Shown: piece by piece, positions 24,223 through 33,379 of the stretch
Layout of the letters: every line of letters starts with the position of its first letter
Numbering within the stretch: position 1 is the first letter of the stretch
NCBI GenBank assembly: GCA_963718305.1
Contig: CAVQZG010000012.1
Coordinates: forward strand, 62,001-126,000
From: RYN-230 sp963718305
GTDB taxonomy: Bacteria > Actinomycetota > Actinomycetes > Streptosporangiales > Streptosporangiaceae
Reading direction: 5' to 3'
Length of the DNA: 64,000 nucleotides
Position numbers and translations under genes: made by a program
The notes under the pieces: model-generated
The model's database searches: none
What the model saw: the letters and a program-made list of their open reading frames with translations, nothing else
What the model was told of the DNA's origin: nothing

Positions 24223-26391
24223 GTGGCAGATCCGCAGTCCTACCGGCCAGCGCCGGGGTCCATCCCCGAGTCGCCGGGCGTGTACCGGTTCTCGGATGCG
24301 CACGGCCGGGTCATCTACGTCGGAAAGGCGAAGAATCTCCGGCAGCGGCTGAATTCCTATTTCGCGGATTTCGCCAGCTTGCACCCGCGGACCCAGACCA
24401 TGGTGCGCACCGCGGCCAAGGTCGACTGGACCGTGGTGGCCACCGAGGTCGAGGCGCTCCAGCTGGAGTACTCCTGGATCAAGGAGTTCGACCCGCGGTT
24501 CAACGTCCGGTACCGCGACGACAAGAGCTATCCCTACCTGGCCGTCACCATGGGTGAGGACTTTCCCCGGGTCATGGTGATGCGCGGCGCCAAGCGGCGC
24601 GGGGTTCGTTATTTCGGGCCCTACTCGCACGCGTGGGCAATCCGCGAAACGGTCGACGCACTGCTGCGGGTGTTCCCGGTCCGCACCTGCTCGGCCGGGG
24701 TGTTCAAGCGGGCCGGGCAGATCGGGCGGCCCTGCCTGCTCGGCTACATCGGCAAGTGCTCGGCGCCGTGCGTGGGCCGGGTCAGCGAGGCCGAGCACCG
24801 GCTGCTCGCCGAGGAATTCTGCGACTTCATGGCCGGGCAGACCGACCGGTTCATCCGCCGCCTGGAAGCCGAGATGCGCGAGGCCGCCCGGGCCGAGGAG
24901 TTCGAGCGGGCCGCGCGGCTGCGTGACGACATCAAGGCGCTGCAGCGGGCCCTGGAGAAGCAGACCGTGGTCCTGGGCGACGGCACCGACTGCGACGTCA
25001 TCGCGCTCACCGAGGACCAGCTGGAAGCCGCGGTCCAGGTCTTCTACGTGCGGGACGGCCGGGTCCGCGGGCAGCGCGGCTGGGTGGTGGACAAGGTCGA
25101 GGACGTGACCACGGGGGAGCTGGTCGAGCAATTCCTGGGCCAGGTCTACAGCGACGACGCGGTGGCCGGCCCGGCGCCGGGCACGCAGATCCCGGACGGC
25201 TCCGAGGAGGCGCCGGGGCGCAGGACCATGGGGCAGAAGGGAAACGCCCGCCCGGCCACCCGGCCCGCGGCCATTCCGCGCGAGGTGCTGGTACCGGAAC
25301 TCCCGCCGGACGCGCCGGCGGTCGAGGAATGGCTGGCGGAACGCCGCGGCGGGCCGGTCCGGCTCCGGGTCCCGCTGCGCGGGCCCAAGAAGGCGCTGCT
25401 GGAGACCGTAGCCCGCAACGCCGCCGAGTCGCTGGCCCTGCACAAGACCCGGCGGGCCAGCGACCTGACCACCCGCAGCCGGGCCCTGCACGAGATCCAG
25501 GAGGCGCTCGGGCTGGACGAGGCGCCGCTGCGCATCGAGTGCTACGACGTCTCCAACCTGCAGGGCACGCACGTGGTCGCGTCCATGGTCGTCTTCGAGG
25601 ATGGCCTGGCCCGCAAGGGGGAGTACCGCCGCTTCAGCATCCGGGGCCTCGACGGGACCGACGACGTCGCCGCGATCCACGAGGTGATCCTGCGCCGGTT
25701 CCGCCGTTACCTGGACGAGCGGGAGGCCACCGGCGAGCTCGACTCACTCGGCGACCCCGAGGTTTCCGCCGAGGCCGCGCGGCAGCGCAAGTTCGCCTAC
25801 CCGCCCAACCTGGTCGTGATCGACGGCGGCCCGGCCCAGGTGGCCGCCGCGGCCCGCGCGCTCGGTGAGCTCGGCATCGACGACGTCGCCGCCTGCGGCC
25901 TGGCCAAGCGGCTGGAGGAGGTCTGGCTGCCCGGTGAGGATTCCCCGGTGATCCTGCCCCGGACCAGCGAGGGCCTGTACCTGCTGCAGCGGGTCCGTGA
26001 CGAGGCGCACCGCTTCGCGATCACATACCACCGGGCAAAGCGGTCAAAGGCCCTGGCTGTCAGCGAGCTTGACTCGGTCCCGGGACTAGGCCCGGCGCGG
26101 CGGGCTACGCTGCTACGGCACTTCGGCTCGGTGCGCAGGCTCGCCAGCGCCTCTGAGCCCGAGATCGCCGGGCTTCCCGGCATCGGCCCGCGGGTCGCGA
26201 GCGCAGTGCTCGCCGCGCTGCGGCCGGAGCCGGAGCCGCCAGCAGACCAGCAGGGGAACAGCGCGCAGAATGGCATTGACCGCGGGGAGCAGGAGCACGA
26301 CCAGGAGCATGACCAGGGCGCAGAGGGGGGCGCCATGAGGCGCGCAGCTGACCCGGCAGGAACGCCGCCGAACGGGCCGGGCCGCCGGTGA
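24223..26391 (+). CDS. uvrC: Excinuclease ABC subunit C
   Basis: The dual-incision nuclease of nucleotide excision repair, acting with UvrA and UvrB. The GIY-YIG nuclease domain begins SPGVYRFSDAHGRVIYVGKAKNLRQRLNSYF. The UvrB-binding UVR motif is in EEFERAARLRDDIKALQRAL, the RNase H-like C-terminal nuclease spans IECYDVSNLQGTHVVASMVVF, and the helix-hairpin-helix pair is SVPGLGPARRATLL and GLPGIGPRVASAVL. At 722 aa it is longer than most UvrC; the extra length is a mid-protein insert and a hydrophilic tail (QEHDQEHDQG) after the HhH. A GTG start lies 10 nt after the ROK gene, and the stop overlaps rapZ. Confidence 0.95.
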   Translation: MADPQSYRPAPGSIPESPGVYRFSDAHGRVIYVGKAKNLRQRLNSYFADFASLHPRTQTMVRTAAKVDWTVVATEVEALQLEYSWIKEFDPRFNVRYRDDKSYPYLAVTMGEDFPRVMVMRGAKRRGVRYFGPYSHAWAIRETVDALLRVFPVRTCSAGVFKRAGQIGRPCLLGYIGKCSAPCVGRVSEAEHRLLAEEFCDFMAGQTDRFIRRLEAEMREAARAEEFERAARLRDDIKALQRALEKQTVVLGDGTDCDVIALTEDQLEAAVQVFYVRDGRVRGQRGWVVDKVEDVTTGELVEQFLGQVYSDDAVAGPAPGTQIPDGSEEAPGRRTMGQKGNARPATRPAAIPREVLVPELPPDAPAVEEWLAERRGGPVRLRVPLRGPKKALLETVARNAAESLALHKTRRASDLTTRSRALHEIQEALGLDEAPLRIECYDVSNLQGTHVVASMVVFEDGLARKGEYRRFSIRGLDGTDDVAAIHEVILRRFRRYLDEREATGELDSLGDPEVSAEAARQRKFAYPPNLVVIDGGPAQVAAAARALGELGIDDVAACGLAKRLEEVWLPGEDSPVILPRTSEGLYLLQRVRDEAHRFAITYHRAKRSKALAVSELDSVPGLGPARRATLLRHFGSVRRLASASEPEIAGLPGIGPRVASAVLAALRPEPEPPADQQGNSAQNGIDRGEQEHDQEHDQGAEGGAMRRAADPAGTPPNGPGRR

Positions 26392-27281
26392 GCGCGCACG
26401 ACGAGCGCGCGGAGGCAGCACCCGGCCCGGACATCGTGATCATCACCGGGATGTCCGGCGCGGGGCGCAGCACCGCGGCCAAGTCGCTGGAGGACCTCGA
26501 CTGGTTCGTGGCCGACAACATTCCGCCCGGCCTGCTGCCAACCATGATCGAGCTGGCCCGCCGGGCCATGGGCGCGGTGCCGCGGATCGCCGCCGTGATG
26601 GACGTGCGCAGCCGGGCGTTCTCCACTGACCTGCAGTCGGCCATCGGCGAGCTGGCCGCCCGGGGAGTCCGGCCGCGGGTCGTGTTCCTGGAGGCCGCCG
26701 ACGACACCCTGGTCCGCCGGTTCGAGAGCGTCCGCCGCCCGCATCCCCTGCAGGAGGAGGGCCGGGTGGTGGAGGGTATCGCCGCGGAGCGGGAACTGCT
26801 CCGCGGCGTCCGGGAAGAAGCCGACCTGGTCATCGACACCTCGGCGCTGAACGTCCACGAGCTGCGGGCCCGGATGCACGACGCGTTCAGCGCCGATGTC
26901 CCGGCCACGCTGCGGGTGAACGTGGTGTCCTTCGGCTACAAGTACGGGCTGCCCGTCGACGCCGACATCGTGGCCGACTGCCGGTTCCTGCCCAACCCCC
27001 GCTGGGTAGCCGACCTGGCCCCGCTCACCGGGCAGGACGAGCGGGTCCGTGACTACGTGCTCAGCCGGCCCGGGGCCGCGGAATTCCTGGACTCCTACCT
27101 GACCGCGCTGCGGGTGGTGCTGGCCGGCTACGAGCGGGAGGGCAAGCGTTTCGTCACGCTGGCCATCGGCTGCACGGGCGGCAAGCACCGGAGCGTGGCG
27201 GTCGCCGAGGAGATCGCCAGCCAGCTGAGCGGCAAGGGGCCGGCCGTCCAGGTCGTGCACCGGGATCTGGGGCGCGAATGA
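26388..27281 (+). CDS. rapZ: RNase adapter protein RapZ
   Basis: A P-loop protein of 297 aa with Walker A in IITGMSGAGRSTAAKSLED and the C-terminal signature VSFGYKYGLPVDADIVADCRFLPNP...GCTGGKHRSV. In E. coli RapZ senses glucosamine-6-phosphate and presents the GlmZ sRNA to RNase E; in actinomycetes, which lack GlmZ, the role is not settled. The GTG start overlaps the uvrC stop (GTGA), and the end overlaps yvcK (ATGA). The uvrC-rapZ-yvcK-whiA order is conserved in Gram-positive bacteria. Confidence 0.95.
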   Translation: MSAHDERAEAAPGPDIVIITGMSGAGRSTAAKSLEDLDWFVADNIPPGLLPTMIELARRAMGAVPRIAAVMDVRSRAFSTDLQSAIGELAARGVRPRVVFLEAADDTLVRRFESVRRPHPLQEEGRVVEGIAAERELLRGVREEADLVIDTSALNVHELRARMHDAFSADVPATLRVNVVSFGYKYGLPVDADIVADCRFLPNPRWVADLAPLTGQDERVRDYVLSRPGAAEFLDSYLTALRVVLAGYEREGKRFVTLAIGCTGGKHRSVAVAEEIASQLSGKGPAVQVVHRDLGRE

Positions 27282-28318
27282 CGGCTGGCCCCGCTGACCC
27301 CGGCGCCCGCAGCTCCAGTCCCTCCACCACGGGCCAGGCCGACGTGGGCATGGCTCCCTCCGTCCGGCCGCTGAACCCCAAGGTGGCCGCGCTCGGCGGC
27401 GGCCACGGCCTGTTCGCCGCCCTGTCGGCGCTGCGCCGGGTGACCCGGCAGCTCAGCGCGATCGTGACGGTGGCCGACGACGGGGGCTCCAGCGGCAGGC
27501 TGCGCCGCCAGTACGGCGTGCTGCCCCCCGGTGACCTGCGGATGGCGCTCGCGGCGCTGTGCGGTGACGATGCCTGGGGCACCACCTGGAGCCGGGTCGT
27601 CCAGCACCGGTTCACCGGGGAGGAGGCCGAGCTCGGCGGGCACGCGGTGGGCAACGTGCTGATCGTGGCGCTGTGGGAGCTGCTCGGCGATACCGTGCAG
27701 GGGCTGGACTGGGTGGGCCGCCTGCTCGGGGCGTACGGCCGGGTGCTGCCCATGGCGTCCGTCCCGCTCGACCTGGTGGCCGAGGTGCAGGGGGCCGACC
27801 CGGAACGCCCGCTCGCGCTGAGCACGGTGCGCGGCCAGGTCGCCTGCGCGTCCACCACCGGCCGGGTCCGTTCGGTGTCGCTGATCCCGGAGGATCCGCC
27901 CGCCTGCCCGGAGGCGGTCACCGCGATCCTGGACGCCGACTGGGTGGTGCTCGGGCCTGGATCCTGGTTCACCAGTGTCCTGCCCCACCTGATGGTTCCT
28001 GAGCTGGCCCAGGCGCTGATCAGCACGCCGGCCCGGCGGATCGTGGCCCTGAACCTGATCGCCCAGCCCGGCGAGACGGAGGGATTCTCCCCGCAGACTC
28101 ACCTGGAGGTGCTGGCCGACCACGCACCGCAACTGAAAATTGACATCGTGCTCGCCGACCGGGGGGCCGCGGGGGGCGCGGCCGCCGAGCTGGAGAAGGC
28201 GGCGGGCCTGCTAGGTGGCCGGCTGGTCCTGGCCGACCTGGCCATGCGCGATGGAACACCACGCCACGACCCGCGTCAGCTGGCCGGGGCGTTCGCAGAG
28301 ATTTTCGAGGGGGAATGA
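27278..28318 (+). CDS. yvcK: YvcK/CofD-family UDP-sugar-binding protein (gluconeogenesis factor)
   Basis: A 346-aa CofD-fold protein. It shows the N-terminal nucleotide-binding loop VAALGGGHGLFAALSAL, VTVADDGGSSGRLR and GVLPPGDLRMALAAL, then GPGSWFTSVLPHL and LNLIAQPGETEGFS. Homologues bind UDP-GlcNAc and affect growth on gluconeogenic carbon sources and cell-wall synthesis; in mycobacteria the orthologue CuvA is phosphorylated by PknA/B. The first 25 residues are Ser/Thr/Ala-rich and precede the fold. It is coupled at both ends by ATGA overlaps to rapZ and whiA. Confidence 0.93.
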   Translation: MTAGPADPGARSSSPSTTGQADVGMAPSVRPLNPKVAALGGGHGLFAALSALRRVTRQLSAIVTVADDGGSSGRLRRQYGVLPPGDLRMALAALCGDDAWGTTWSRVVQHRFTGEEAELGGHAVGNVLIVALWELLGDTVQGLDWVGRLLGAYGRVLPMASVPLDLVAEVQGADPERPLALSTVRGQVACASTTGRVRSVSLIPEDPPACPEAVTAILDADWVVLGPGSWFTSVLPHLMVPELAQALISTPARRIVALNLIAQPGETEGFSPQTHLEVLADHAPQLKIDIVLADRGAAGGAAAELEKAAGLLGGRLVLADLAMRDGTPRHDPRQLAGAFAEIFEGE

Positions 28319-29304
28319 TGCCGATGGCGATGACCGGCCTGGTCAAAGACGAGCTCAGCCGCGTGACGGTGCTCAAGCCATGCTGTCGCAAGGCGGAGGT
28401 GTCCGCGCTGCTGCGGTTCGCCGGGGGACTGCACCTGGCCAGCGGGCGCATCGTGGTGGAGGCCGAACTGGATACCGGCGTGGCCGCACGGCGGCTGCGC
28501 AAGGACATCGCGGAGGTGTTCGGCCATTCCTCGGACCTGATCGTGCTGGCCCCGAGCGGGCTGCGCAAGGGGAACCGGTACGTGGTCCGGGTGCGCAAGG
28601 ACGGGGACAGCCTGGCCCGGCAGACGGGCCTGGTGGACAACTACGGCCGGCCGGTCCGCGGGCTGCCCCGGCAGGTGGTGTCGGGCACCACCTGCGACTG
28701 CGAGGCCGCCTGGCGCGGCGCCTTCCTGGCCCACGGTTCCCTGACGGGGCCGGGCCGCTCGATGTCCCTGGAGATCACCTGCCCGGGCCCGGAAGCGGCC
28801 CTGGCGCTGGTGGGCGCGGCCCGGCGGCTGAAGATCCACGCCAAGGCCCGCGAGGTGCGGGGCGTGGACCGGGTCGTGGTCCGGGACGGCGACGCGATCA
28901 GCGCGCTGCTGACCCGGCTGGGCGCCCACGACAGCGTGCTGGCCTGGGAGGAACGCCGGATGCGGCGCGAGGTCCGGGCCACCGCCAACCGGCTGGCCAA
29001 CTTCGACGACGCCAACCTGCGGCGCAGCGCCCGGGCCGCGGTCGCGGCCGGCGCCCGGGTCGAGCGGGCCCTGGAGATCCTGGGCACCGAGGCGCCCGAG
29101 CACCTGACCGTGGCCGGCCGGCTGCGGATCGAGCACCGGCAGGCCAGCCTGGAGGAACTGGGCCAGCTGGCCAGCCCGCCGCTGACCAAGGACGCGATCG
29201 CCGGGCGGATCCGCCGCCTGCTGGCCATGGCGGACAAGCGGGCCCGCGATCTCGGTGTCCCCGACACCGAATCCAGCCTCACGCCGGAGATGCTCACCCA
29301 GTAG
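28315..29304 (+). CDS. whiA: Sporulation/cell-division regulator WhiA
   Basis: A DNA-binding protein unique to Gram-positive bacteria, made of a degenerate LAGLIDADG homing-endonuclease fold plus a C-terminal helix-turn-helix. The N-terminal segment (VKDELSRVTVLKPCCRKAEVSALLRFAGG), the central AWRGAFLAHGSLTGPGRS and the C-terminal QASLEELGQLASPPLTKDAIAGRIRRLL are all present. In Streptomyces it works with WhiB to switch on division genes during sporulation. The first ATG (28315) overlaps the yvcK stop; ATGs at 28318 and 28324 are alternatives. Confidence 0.95.
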   Translation: MMPMAMTGLVKDELSRVTVLKPCCRKAEVSALLRFAGGLHLASGRIVVEAELDTGVAARRLRKDIAEVFGHSSDLIVLAPSGLRKGNRYVVRVRKDGDSLARQTGLVDNYGRPVRGLPRQVVSGTTCDCEAAWRGAFLAHGSLTGPGRSMSLEITCPGPEAALALVGAARRLKIHAKAREVRGVDRVVVRDGDAISALLTRLGAHDSVLAWEERRMRREVRATANRLANFDDANLRRSARAAVAAGARVERALEILGTEAPEHLTVAGRLRIEHRQASLEELGQLASPPLTKDAIAGRIRRLLAMADKRARDLGVPDTESSLTPEMLTQ

Positions 29305-29348
29305 CGGCCAGGGACTGGTGGCGGGGCCGGGCGGGCTCTGCTGTCCGA

Positions 29349-29354
29349 TAGGGT
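29349..29354 (+). promoter_or_regulatory. Candidate -10 element for the gap-pgk-tpiA-secG-rbpA operon
   Basis: TAGGGT matches TAnnnT and lies about 85 nt before the gap start in the 135-bp space after whiA. No good -35 is visible. A promoter somewhere in this gap is likely because this is the first break in the chain of overlapping genes. Confidence 0.3.
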
Positions 29355-29439
29355 CGGAGCCGGGAAAGCACGCGCTCCGCTGGGTGCAGACCAGCGTGCA
29401 TGAGCCGGGACGAGAGCAAGGACGAGGAGAGACGCAGCC

Positions 29440-30465
29440 GTGACTATCCGCGTGGGCATCAACGGATTCGGCCGCATCGGGCGGAACTACTGGCGGGCCG
29501 TGCACGCCGCCTCGGCTACGGGGCACGGTGGCGCCGAGCAGATCGAGATCGTCGCCGCGAACGACCTGACCGACACCGCCACGCTGGCGCACCTGCTGAA
29601 GTACGACACGGTGCTGGGCACCCTCGCCCAGGACGTGAGCGTGGACGGTGACGCGATCCTGGTGGGCGATACGAAGGTCAGCGTGCTCGCCGAGCGGGAC
29701 CCCGCCGCGCTGCCCTGGCGGGACCTCGGGGTGGACGTGGTCATCGAGTCCACCGGGCGGTTCACCAAGGCCGGGGACGCGCGCAAGCACCTCGCGGCCG
29801 GAGCGAAGAAGGTCATCATCTCCGCGCCCGCCTCCGACGAGGACATCACGATCGTGATGGGCGTGAACGACGGCTCCTACGACCCCGCCCAGCACGACAT
29901 CATCTCGAACGCCTCGTGCACCACGAACTGCGTGGCCCCGATGGCGAAGGTGCTGAACGACAACTTCGGTGTGGTCAAGGGCCTGATGACCACCATCCAC
30001 GCCTACACCAACGACCAGGTGATCCTGGACTTCCCGCATAAGGACCTGCGCCGGGCCCGGGCCGCCGCGCAGAACATCATCCCGACCAGCAGTGGTGCGG
30101 CCAAGGCCACGGCCCTGGTCCTGCCCGAGCTGAAGGGCAAGTTCGACGGGATGGCCATGCGGGTCCCGGTACCGGACGGGTCCGTGACCGACCTGGTCGT
30201 CCAGCTGTCCCGCGAGGTCACCAAGGACGAGGTCAACGCGGCGTTCAAGGCTGCGGCCGAGGGCACGCTCAAGGGCTACCTGCACTACACGGCGGACAAG
30301 ATCGTGTCCTCCGACATCGTCGGCACCCCGTGGTCGTGCACCTTCGATTCATCGCTGACGATGACCTTCGGTGACCAGGTCAAGATCATCGGCTGGTACG
30401 ACAACGAATGGGGCTATGCCAACCGCCTCGCCGACCTCACCGCGCTCGTGGGCGCCCAGCTCTGA
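29440..30465 (+). CDS. gap: Type I glyceraldehyde-3-phosphate dehydrogenase
   Basis: Oxidises glyceraldehyde-3-phosphate to 1,3-bisphosphoglycerate with NAD+ in glycolysis. The Rossmann motif is VGINGFGRIGRNYWRA, the catalytic Cys lies in SNASCTTNCVAPMAK, and the C-terminal GWYDNEWGYANRLADL is complete. The 341-aa length is normal. The GTG start at 29440 follows GGACGAGGAG. It is the first gene of a glycolytic operon: its TGA overlaps the pgk ATG by one base (TGATG). Confidence 0.96.
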   Translation: MTIRVGINGFGRIGRNYWRAVHAASATGHGGAEQIEIVAANDLTDTATLAHLLKYDTVLGTLAQDVSVDGDAILVGDTKVSVLAERDPAALPWRDLGVDVVIESTGRFTKAGDARKHLAAGAKKVIISAPASDEDITIVMGVNDGSYDPAQHDIISNASCTTNCVAPMAKVLNDNFGVVKGLMTTIHAYTNDQVILDFPHKDLRRARAAAQNIIPTSSGAAKATALVLPELKGKFDGMAMRVPVPDGSVTDLVVQLSREVTKDEVNAAFKAAAEGTLKGYLHYTADKIVSSDIVGTPWSCTFDSSLTMTFGDQVKIIGWYDNEWGYANRLADLTALVGAQL

Positions 30466-31673
30466 TGAAGCGGATCGACGACCTCGACGTGGCCGGGCAG
30501 GTGGTCCTGCTCCGGGCCGACCTGAACGTCCCGCTGGACGGCGACGTGATCACCGATGACGGGCGGATCCGGGCCAGCCTGCCCACCATCAGGGCACTGA
30601 CCGGCCGCGGTGCGCGGGTGCTCATCTGCGCTCACCTGGGCCGCCCCAAGGGAGACACGTACGCCGCCCGGGCCGCGGGCGGCCCGTCCCTGCGGCCGGT
30701 CGCCGCCCGGCTCAGCGAGCTGCTCGGCCAGCCCGTCCCCCTGGCCGGGGACGTGGCCGGGGAGTCGGCCGCGGCCCTGGCGGCCGGGCTGGGCGACGGG
30801 GACGTCGGCCTGCTGGAGAACGTCCGGTTCGAGCCGGCCGAGACGAGCAAGATCGACGCCGAGCGGACCGGGCTCGCCGCCCGGCTCGCCGCGCTGGCCA
30901 GCCGGTACGTCGGTGATGGCTTCGGGGCCCTGCACCGCAAGCACGCCAGCGTCTACGACGTGCCCGCGCTGCTCCCGCACGCCGCCGGGGACCTGGTCAT
31001 CGCCGAGATCGCGGTGCTCCGCCAGCTCACCTCCGACCCGCCCCGGCCCTATGTGGTGGTGCTCGGCGGGGCTAAGCCGTCGGACAAGCTGGCGGTCATC
31101 GCCAACCTGCTCGGCCGGGCCGACCGGCTGATCATCTGCGGGGGGATGTCCTACACGTTCCTCGCGGCCCAGGGCTACGAGGTGGGCAAGTCCCTCCTGG
31201 AAGCCGACCAGATCCCGCAGGTCACCGAGGTACTGGCCGAGGCGGCCCGGCGGGGGGTGGAGGTCGTCCTGCCGGTGGACCTGGTGGCCGCCGACCGGTT
31301 CGCCCCGGACGCGGATCACCGCGTGGTGCCGGTCAGCGAGTTCCCGGCTGACCGCGAGAGCCTCGACATGGGCCCGCAGACCCGGGCCCTGTTCGCCCAG
31401 AAGCTCTCCGACGCGAAGACGGTGTTCTGGAACGGGCCGGCCGGCGTGTTCGAGTTCCCGGCCTTCGCCGCCGGAACCCAGGCCCTGGCCGAGGCGATCA
31501 GCCGCGTCAGCGGCCTGACTGTGGTCGGCGGGGGCGACTCCGCGGCGGCCGTCCGCCAGCTGGGCTTCCCGGAGGACGCGTTCACGCACATCTCCACGGG
31601 CGGCGGGGCGAGCCTGGAGTACCTGGAGGGCCGGACGCTGCCCGGGCTCAGCGCGCTCGGGGTGCAGGGATGA
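30465..31673 (+). CDS. pgk: Phosphoglycerate kinase
   Basis: Transfers phosphate from 1,3-bisphosphoglycerate to ADP. The N-terminal VVLLRADLNVPLDG and ICAHLGRPKG substrate loops, VVLGGAKPSDKLAVIANLL, and the C-terminal nucleotide site KTVFWNGPAGVFE and GGGDSAAAVRQLG are present over 402 aa. The frame extends upstream to 30408, but the ATG at 30465 starts at the family's usual position and is coupled to the gap stop. The end overlaps tpiA by ATGA. Confidence 0.96.
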   Translation: MKRIDDLDVAGQVVLLRADLNVPLDGDVITDDGRIRASLPTIRALTGRGARVLICAHLGRPKGDTYAARAAGGPSLRPVAARLSELLGQPVPLAGDVAGESAAALAAGLGDGDVGLLENVRFEPAETSKIDAERTGLAARLAALASRYVGDGFGALHRKHASVYDVPALLPHAAGDLVIAEIAVLRQLTSDPPRPYVVVLGGAKPSDKLAVIANLLGRADRLIICGGMSYTFLAAQGYEVGKSLLEADQIPQVTEVLAEAARRGVEVVLPVDLVAADRFAPDADHRVVPVSEFPADRESLDMGPQTRALFAQKLSDAKTVFWNGPAGVFEFPAFAAGTQALAEAISRVSGLTVVGGGDSAAAVRQLGFPEDAFTHISTGGGASLEYLEGRTLPGLSALGVQG

Positions 31674-32470
31674 CCGGCGGCTCGCCCGCTCGCAAGCCGC
31701 TCATCGCCGGCAACTGGAAGATGCACAACACGCACTTCGAAGGGCTGGCGCTGGTCCAGAAGCTCGCGTTCACGCTCACCGCCGCCGACTACGATGCCGC
31801 CGACGTGGTGGTCCTGCCGCCGTTCACCGCGCTGCGCAGCGTGCAGACCCTGGTGGCCGGGGACAAGCTGCGGATCGGCTACGGGGCCCAGGACCTGTCA
31901 CCGCACGACAAGGGCGCCTACACCGGAGACGTGTCCGGCCCGATGCTGGCCAAGCTGGGCTGCAGCTACGTGCTGGCCGGGCACTCCGAGCGCCGTCAGT
32001 ACCACGCTGAGGACGACGCGCTGGTCAACACCAAGGTGAAGGCCGCGCTCCGCAACGAGCTGACCCCGATCCTGTGCGTCGGCGAGAACCTGGACGTCCG
32101 GCAGGCGGGGGAGCAGCTCAGCCACACCCTCGGCCAGCTGGACGGGGCCCTGGCGGGCCTCTCGGCCGAGCAGGTGGCGGGGCTGGTGGTGGCGTACGAG
32201 CCCGTCTGGGCCATTGGCACCGGAGAGGTGGCCTCGCCCGCGGACGCGCACGAGGTGTGCCGGGCGATTCGCGGCCGTGTTTCCGAGGGTCACGGCGCCG
32301 AAGTAGCCGCAAGTGTGCGTATCCTGTATGGCGGGTCGGTGAAAGCCGACAACATCGCTGCGATAATGACGCAGCCTGACATTGACGGTGCGCTGGTCGG
32401 CGGGGCAAGCCTGGATGCCGGAGAGTTCGCCACGATATGCCGGTACCGCAAGCTAGCAGTCAACGCCTGA
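31670..32470 (+). CDS. tpiA: Triosephosphate isomerase
   Basis: Interconverts dihydroxyacetone phosphate and glyceraldehyde-3-phosphate. The (beta/alpha)8 barrel markers are PLIAGNWKMHNT (catalytic Lys), VLAGHSERRQYH (catalytic His), VVAYEPVWAIGTGEVA (catalytic Glu, flexible loop 6) and the phosphate-binding ILYGGSVKADN and GALVGGASL. It is 266 aa long and overlaps the pgk stop. Confidence 0.96.
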   Translation: MTGGSPARKPLIAGNWKMHNTHFEGLALVQKLAFTLTAADYDAADVVVLPPFTALRSVQTLVAGDKLRIGYGAQDLSPHDKGAYTGDVSGPMLAKLGCSYVLAGHSERRQYHAEDDALVNTKVKAALRNELTPILCVGENLDVRQAGEQLSHTLGQLDGALAGLSAEQVAGLVVAYEPVWAIGTGEVASPADAHEVCRAIRGRVSEGHGAEVAASVRILYGGSVKADNIAAIMTQPDIDGALVGGASLDAGEFATICRYRKLAVNA

Positions 32471-32560
32471 CCCGCGGCACGGGTCCAGCAGCGCTGGTCG
32501 AGACAGCGCTGGTTGAGTTGGTCAGATCGCGGCAGGCACCCGGAGGGACGAGACAGGGCA

Positions 32561-32791
32561 GTGGTTATCGCAATCTCGGTCGTCCTCATCATCACCAGCT
32601 TGCTCATGATCCTGCTGGTGCTGCTGCATAAGGGCAAGGGCGGCGGCCTGTCGGACCTATTCGGTGGCGGGGTCTCCTCTACGCTGGGATCATCGTCCGT
32701 AGTTGAGCGGAATCTGGACCGCCTCACGATTTTCACTGGCGTCCTCTGGTTCCTGTGCATCATCGGGCTGAATCTGCTGCTGAACAAATGA
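32561..32791 (+). CDS. secG: Preprotein translocase subunit SecG
   Basis: The small SecYEG subunit that assists protein export. The 76-aa sequence has two membrane segments (AISVVLIITSLLMILLVLLH and FTGVLWFLCIIGLNLLL) joined by the family loop HKGKGGGLSDLFGGG. The frame is open from an ATG at 32513, but the extra residues are hydrophilic and unlike SecG; the GTG at 32561 follows GGAGGG and AGGG sequences and starts at the first helix, so I prefer it. It follows tpiA by 90 bp. Confidence 0.92.
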   Translation: MVIAISVVLIITSLLMILLVLLHKGKGGGLSDLFGGGVSSTLGSSSVVERNLDRLTIFTGVLWFLCIIGLNLLLNK

Positions 32792-32848
32792 TGCGGGCGC
32801 CCGGGGGTCGCCGGGCTGGCCAAGAGCGGACGTAGCAAGGGGTGAGCT

Positions 32849-33184
32849 GTGAGTAGTGGCAACGCGATCAGGGGAAGCCGGGTAGGGGCTGGCCCGATGG
32901 GTGAAGCGGAGCGCGGTGAGGCGGCGCCCCGGATCAGGGTCTCCTTCTGGTGCTCGAACAAGCACGAGACCCGGCCCAGCTTTGCCTGCGATGCCGCGGT
33001 GCCGGAGACCTGGGACTGCCCCCGCTGCGGGTATCCGGCCGGGCGGGACGAGCACAACCCGCCCGGGCCGCCGCACAGCGAGCCTTATAAGACGCACCTG
33101 GCGTACGTGAAGGAACGGCGTACGGATACGGACGGTGCCGCGATTCTGCGCGAGGCACTGGACCGGCTGCGCAAGAACGCCTGA
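32849..33184 (+). CDS. rbpA: RNA polymerase-binding protein RbpA
   Basis: An actinobacterial transcription factor that stabilises open complexes by binding RNA polymerase and the principal sigma factor. It has a flexible N-terminal tail, a core with FWCSNKHETRPSFA and WDCPRCGYPAG (Cys pairs that can bind zinc), and a C-terminal sigma-interacting helix in THLAYVKERRTDTDGAAILREALDRLR. The GTG start at 32849 follows AAGGGG with 7-nt spacing. It is the last gene before a strong terminator. In this window it shares an operon-like run with glycolysis genes and secG. Confidence 0.93.
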   Translation: MSSGNAIRGSRVGAGPMGEAERGEAAPRIRVSFWCSNKHETRPSFACDAAVPETWDCPRCGYPAGRDEHNPPGPPHSEPYKTHLAYVKERRTDTDGAAILREALDRLRKNA

Positions 33185-33197
33185 CCGGCTGGACCCT

Positions 33198-33245
33198 GGC
33201 CCGGCTGGGCCCGCTCCGTGGAGTGGGCCCAGCCGGGCCTTTTTC
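33198..33245 (+). terminator. Rho-independent terminator after rbpA
   Basis: GGCCCGGCTGGGCCC (33198-33212) pairs perfectly with 33225-33239, the stem continues inward through CTCC/GGAG, and TTTTTC follows at 33240. It begins 14 bp after the rbpA stop and is the clearest intrinsic terminator in the window. Confidence 0.92.
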
Positions 33246-33278
33246 TGTCGTTTATCCGGAGCCGTTGTTACCGGCTTT

Positions 33279-33300
33279 CCTGTTCACTATCAAGAACAGG
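33279..33300 (-). terminator. Inverted repeat downstream of the glutamate decarboxylase gene
   Basis: CCTGTTC (33279-33285) and GAACAGG (33294-33300) form a 7-bp stem with an 8-nt loop, about 80 bp past the stop of the minus-strand gadB in a locally AT-rich stretch. On the minus strand AAAGCC follows, so there is no T-run; it is a plausible but weak terminator. Confidence 0.35.
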
Positions 33301-33379
33301 CTGGATATTCATTAATCACTGGCTGGGCGCGTCTGGATCTATCCGCCCGCACGCCGGATGGTGCCCGGCCCGCGCGCGA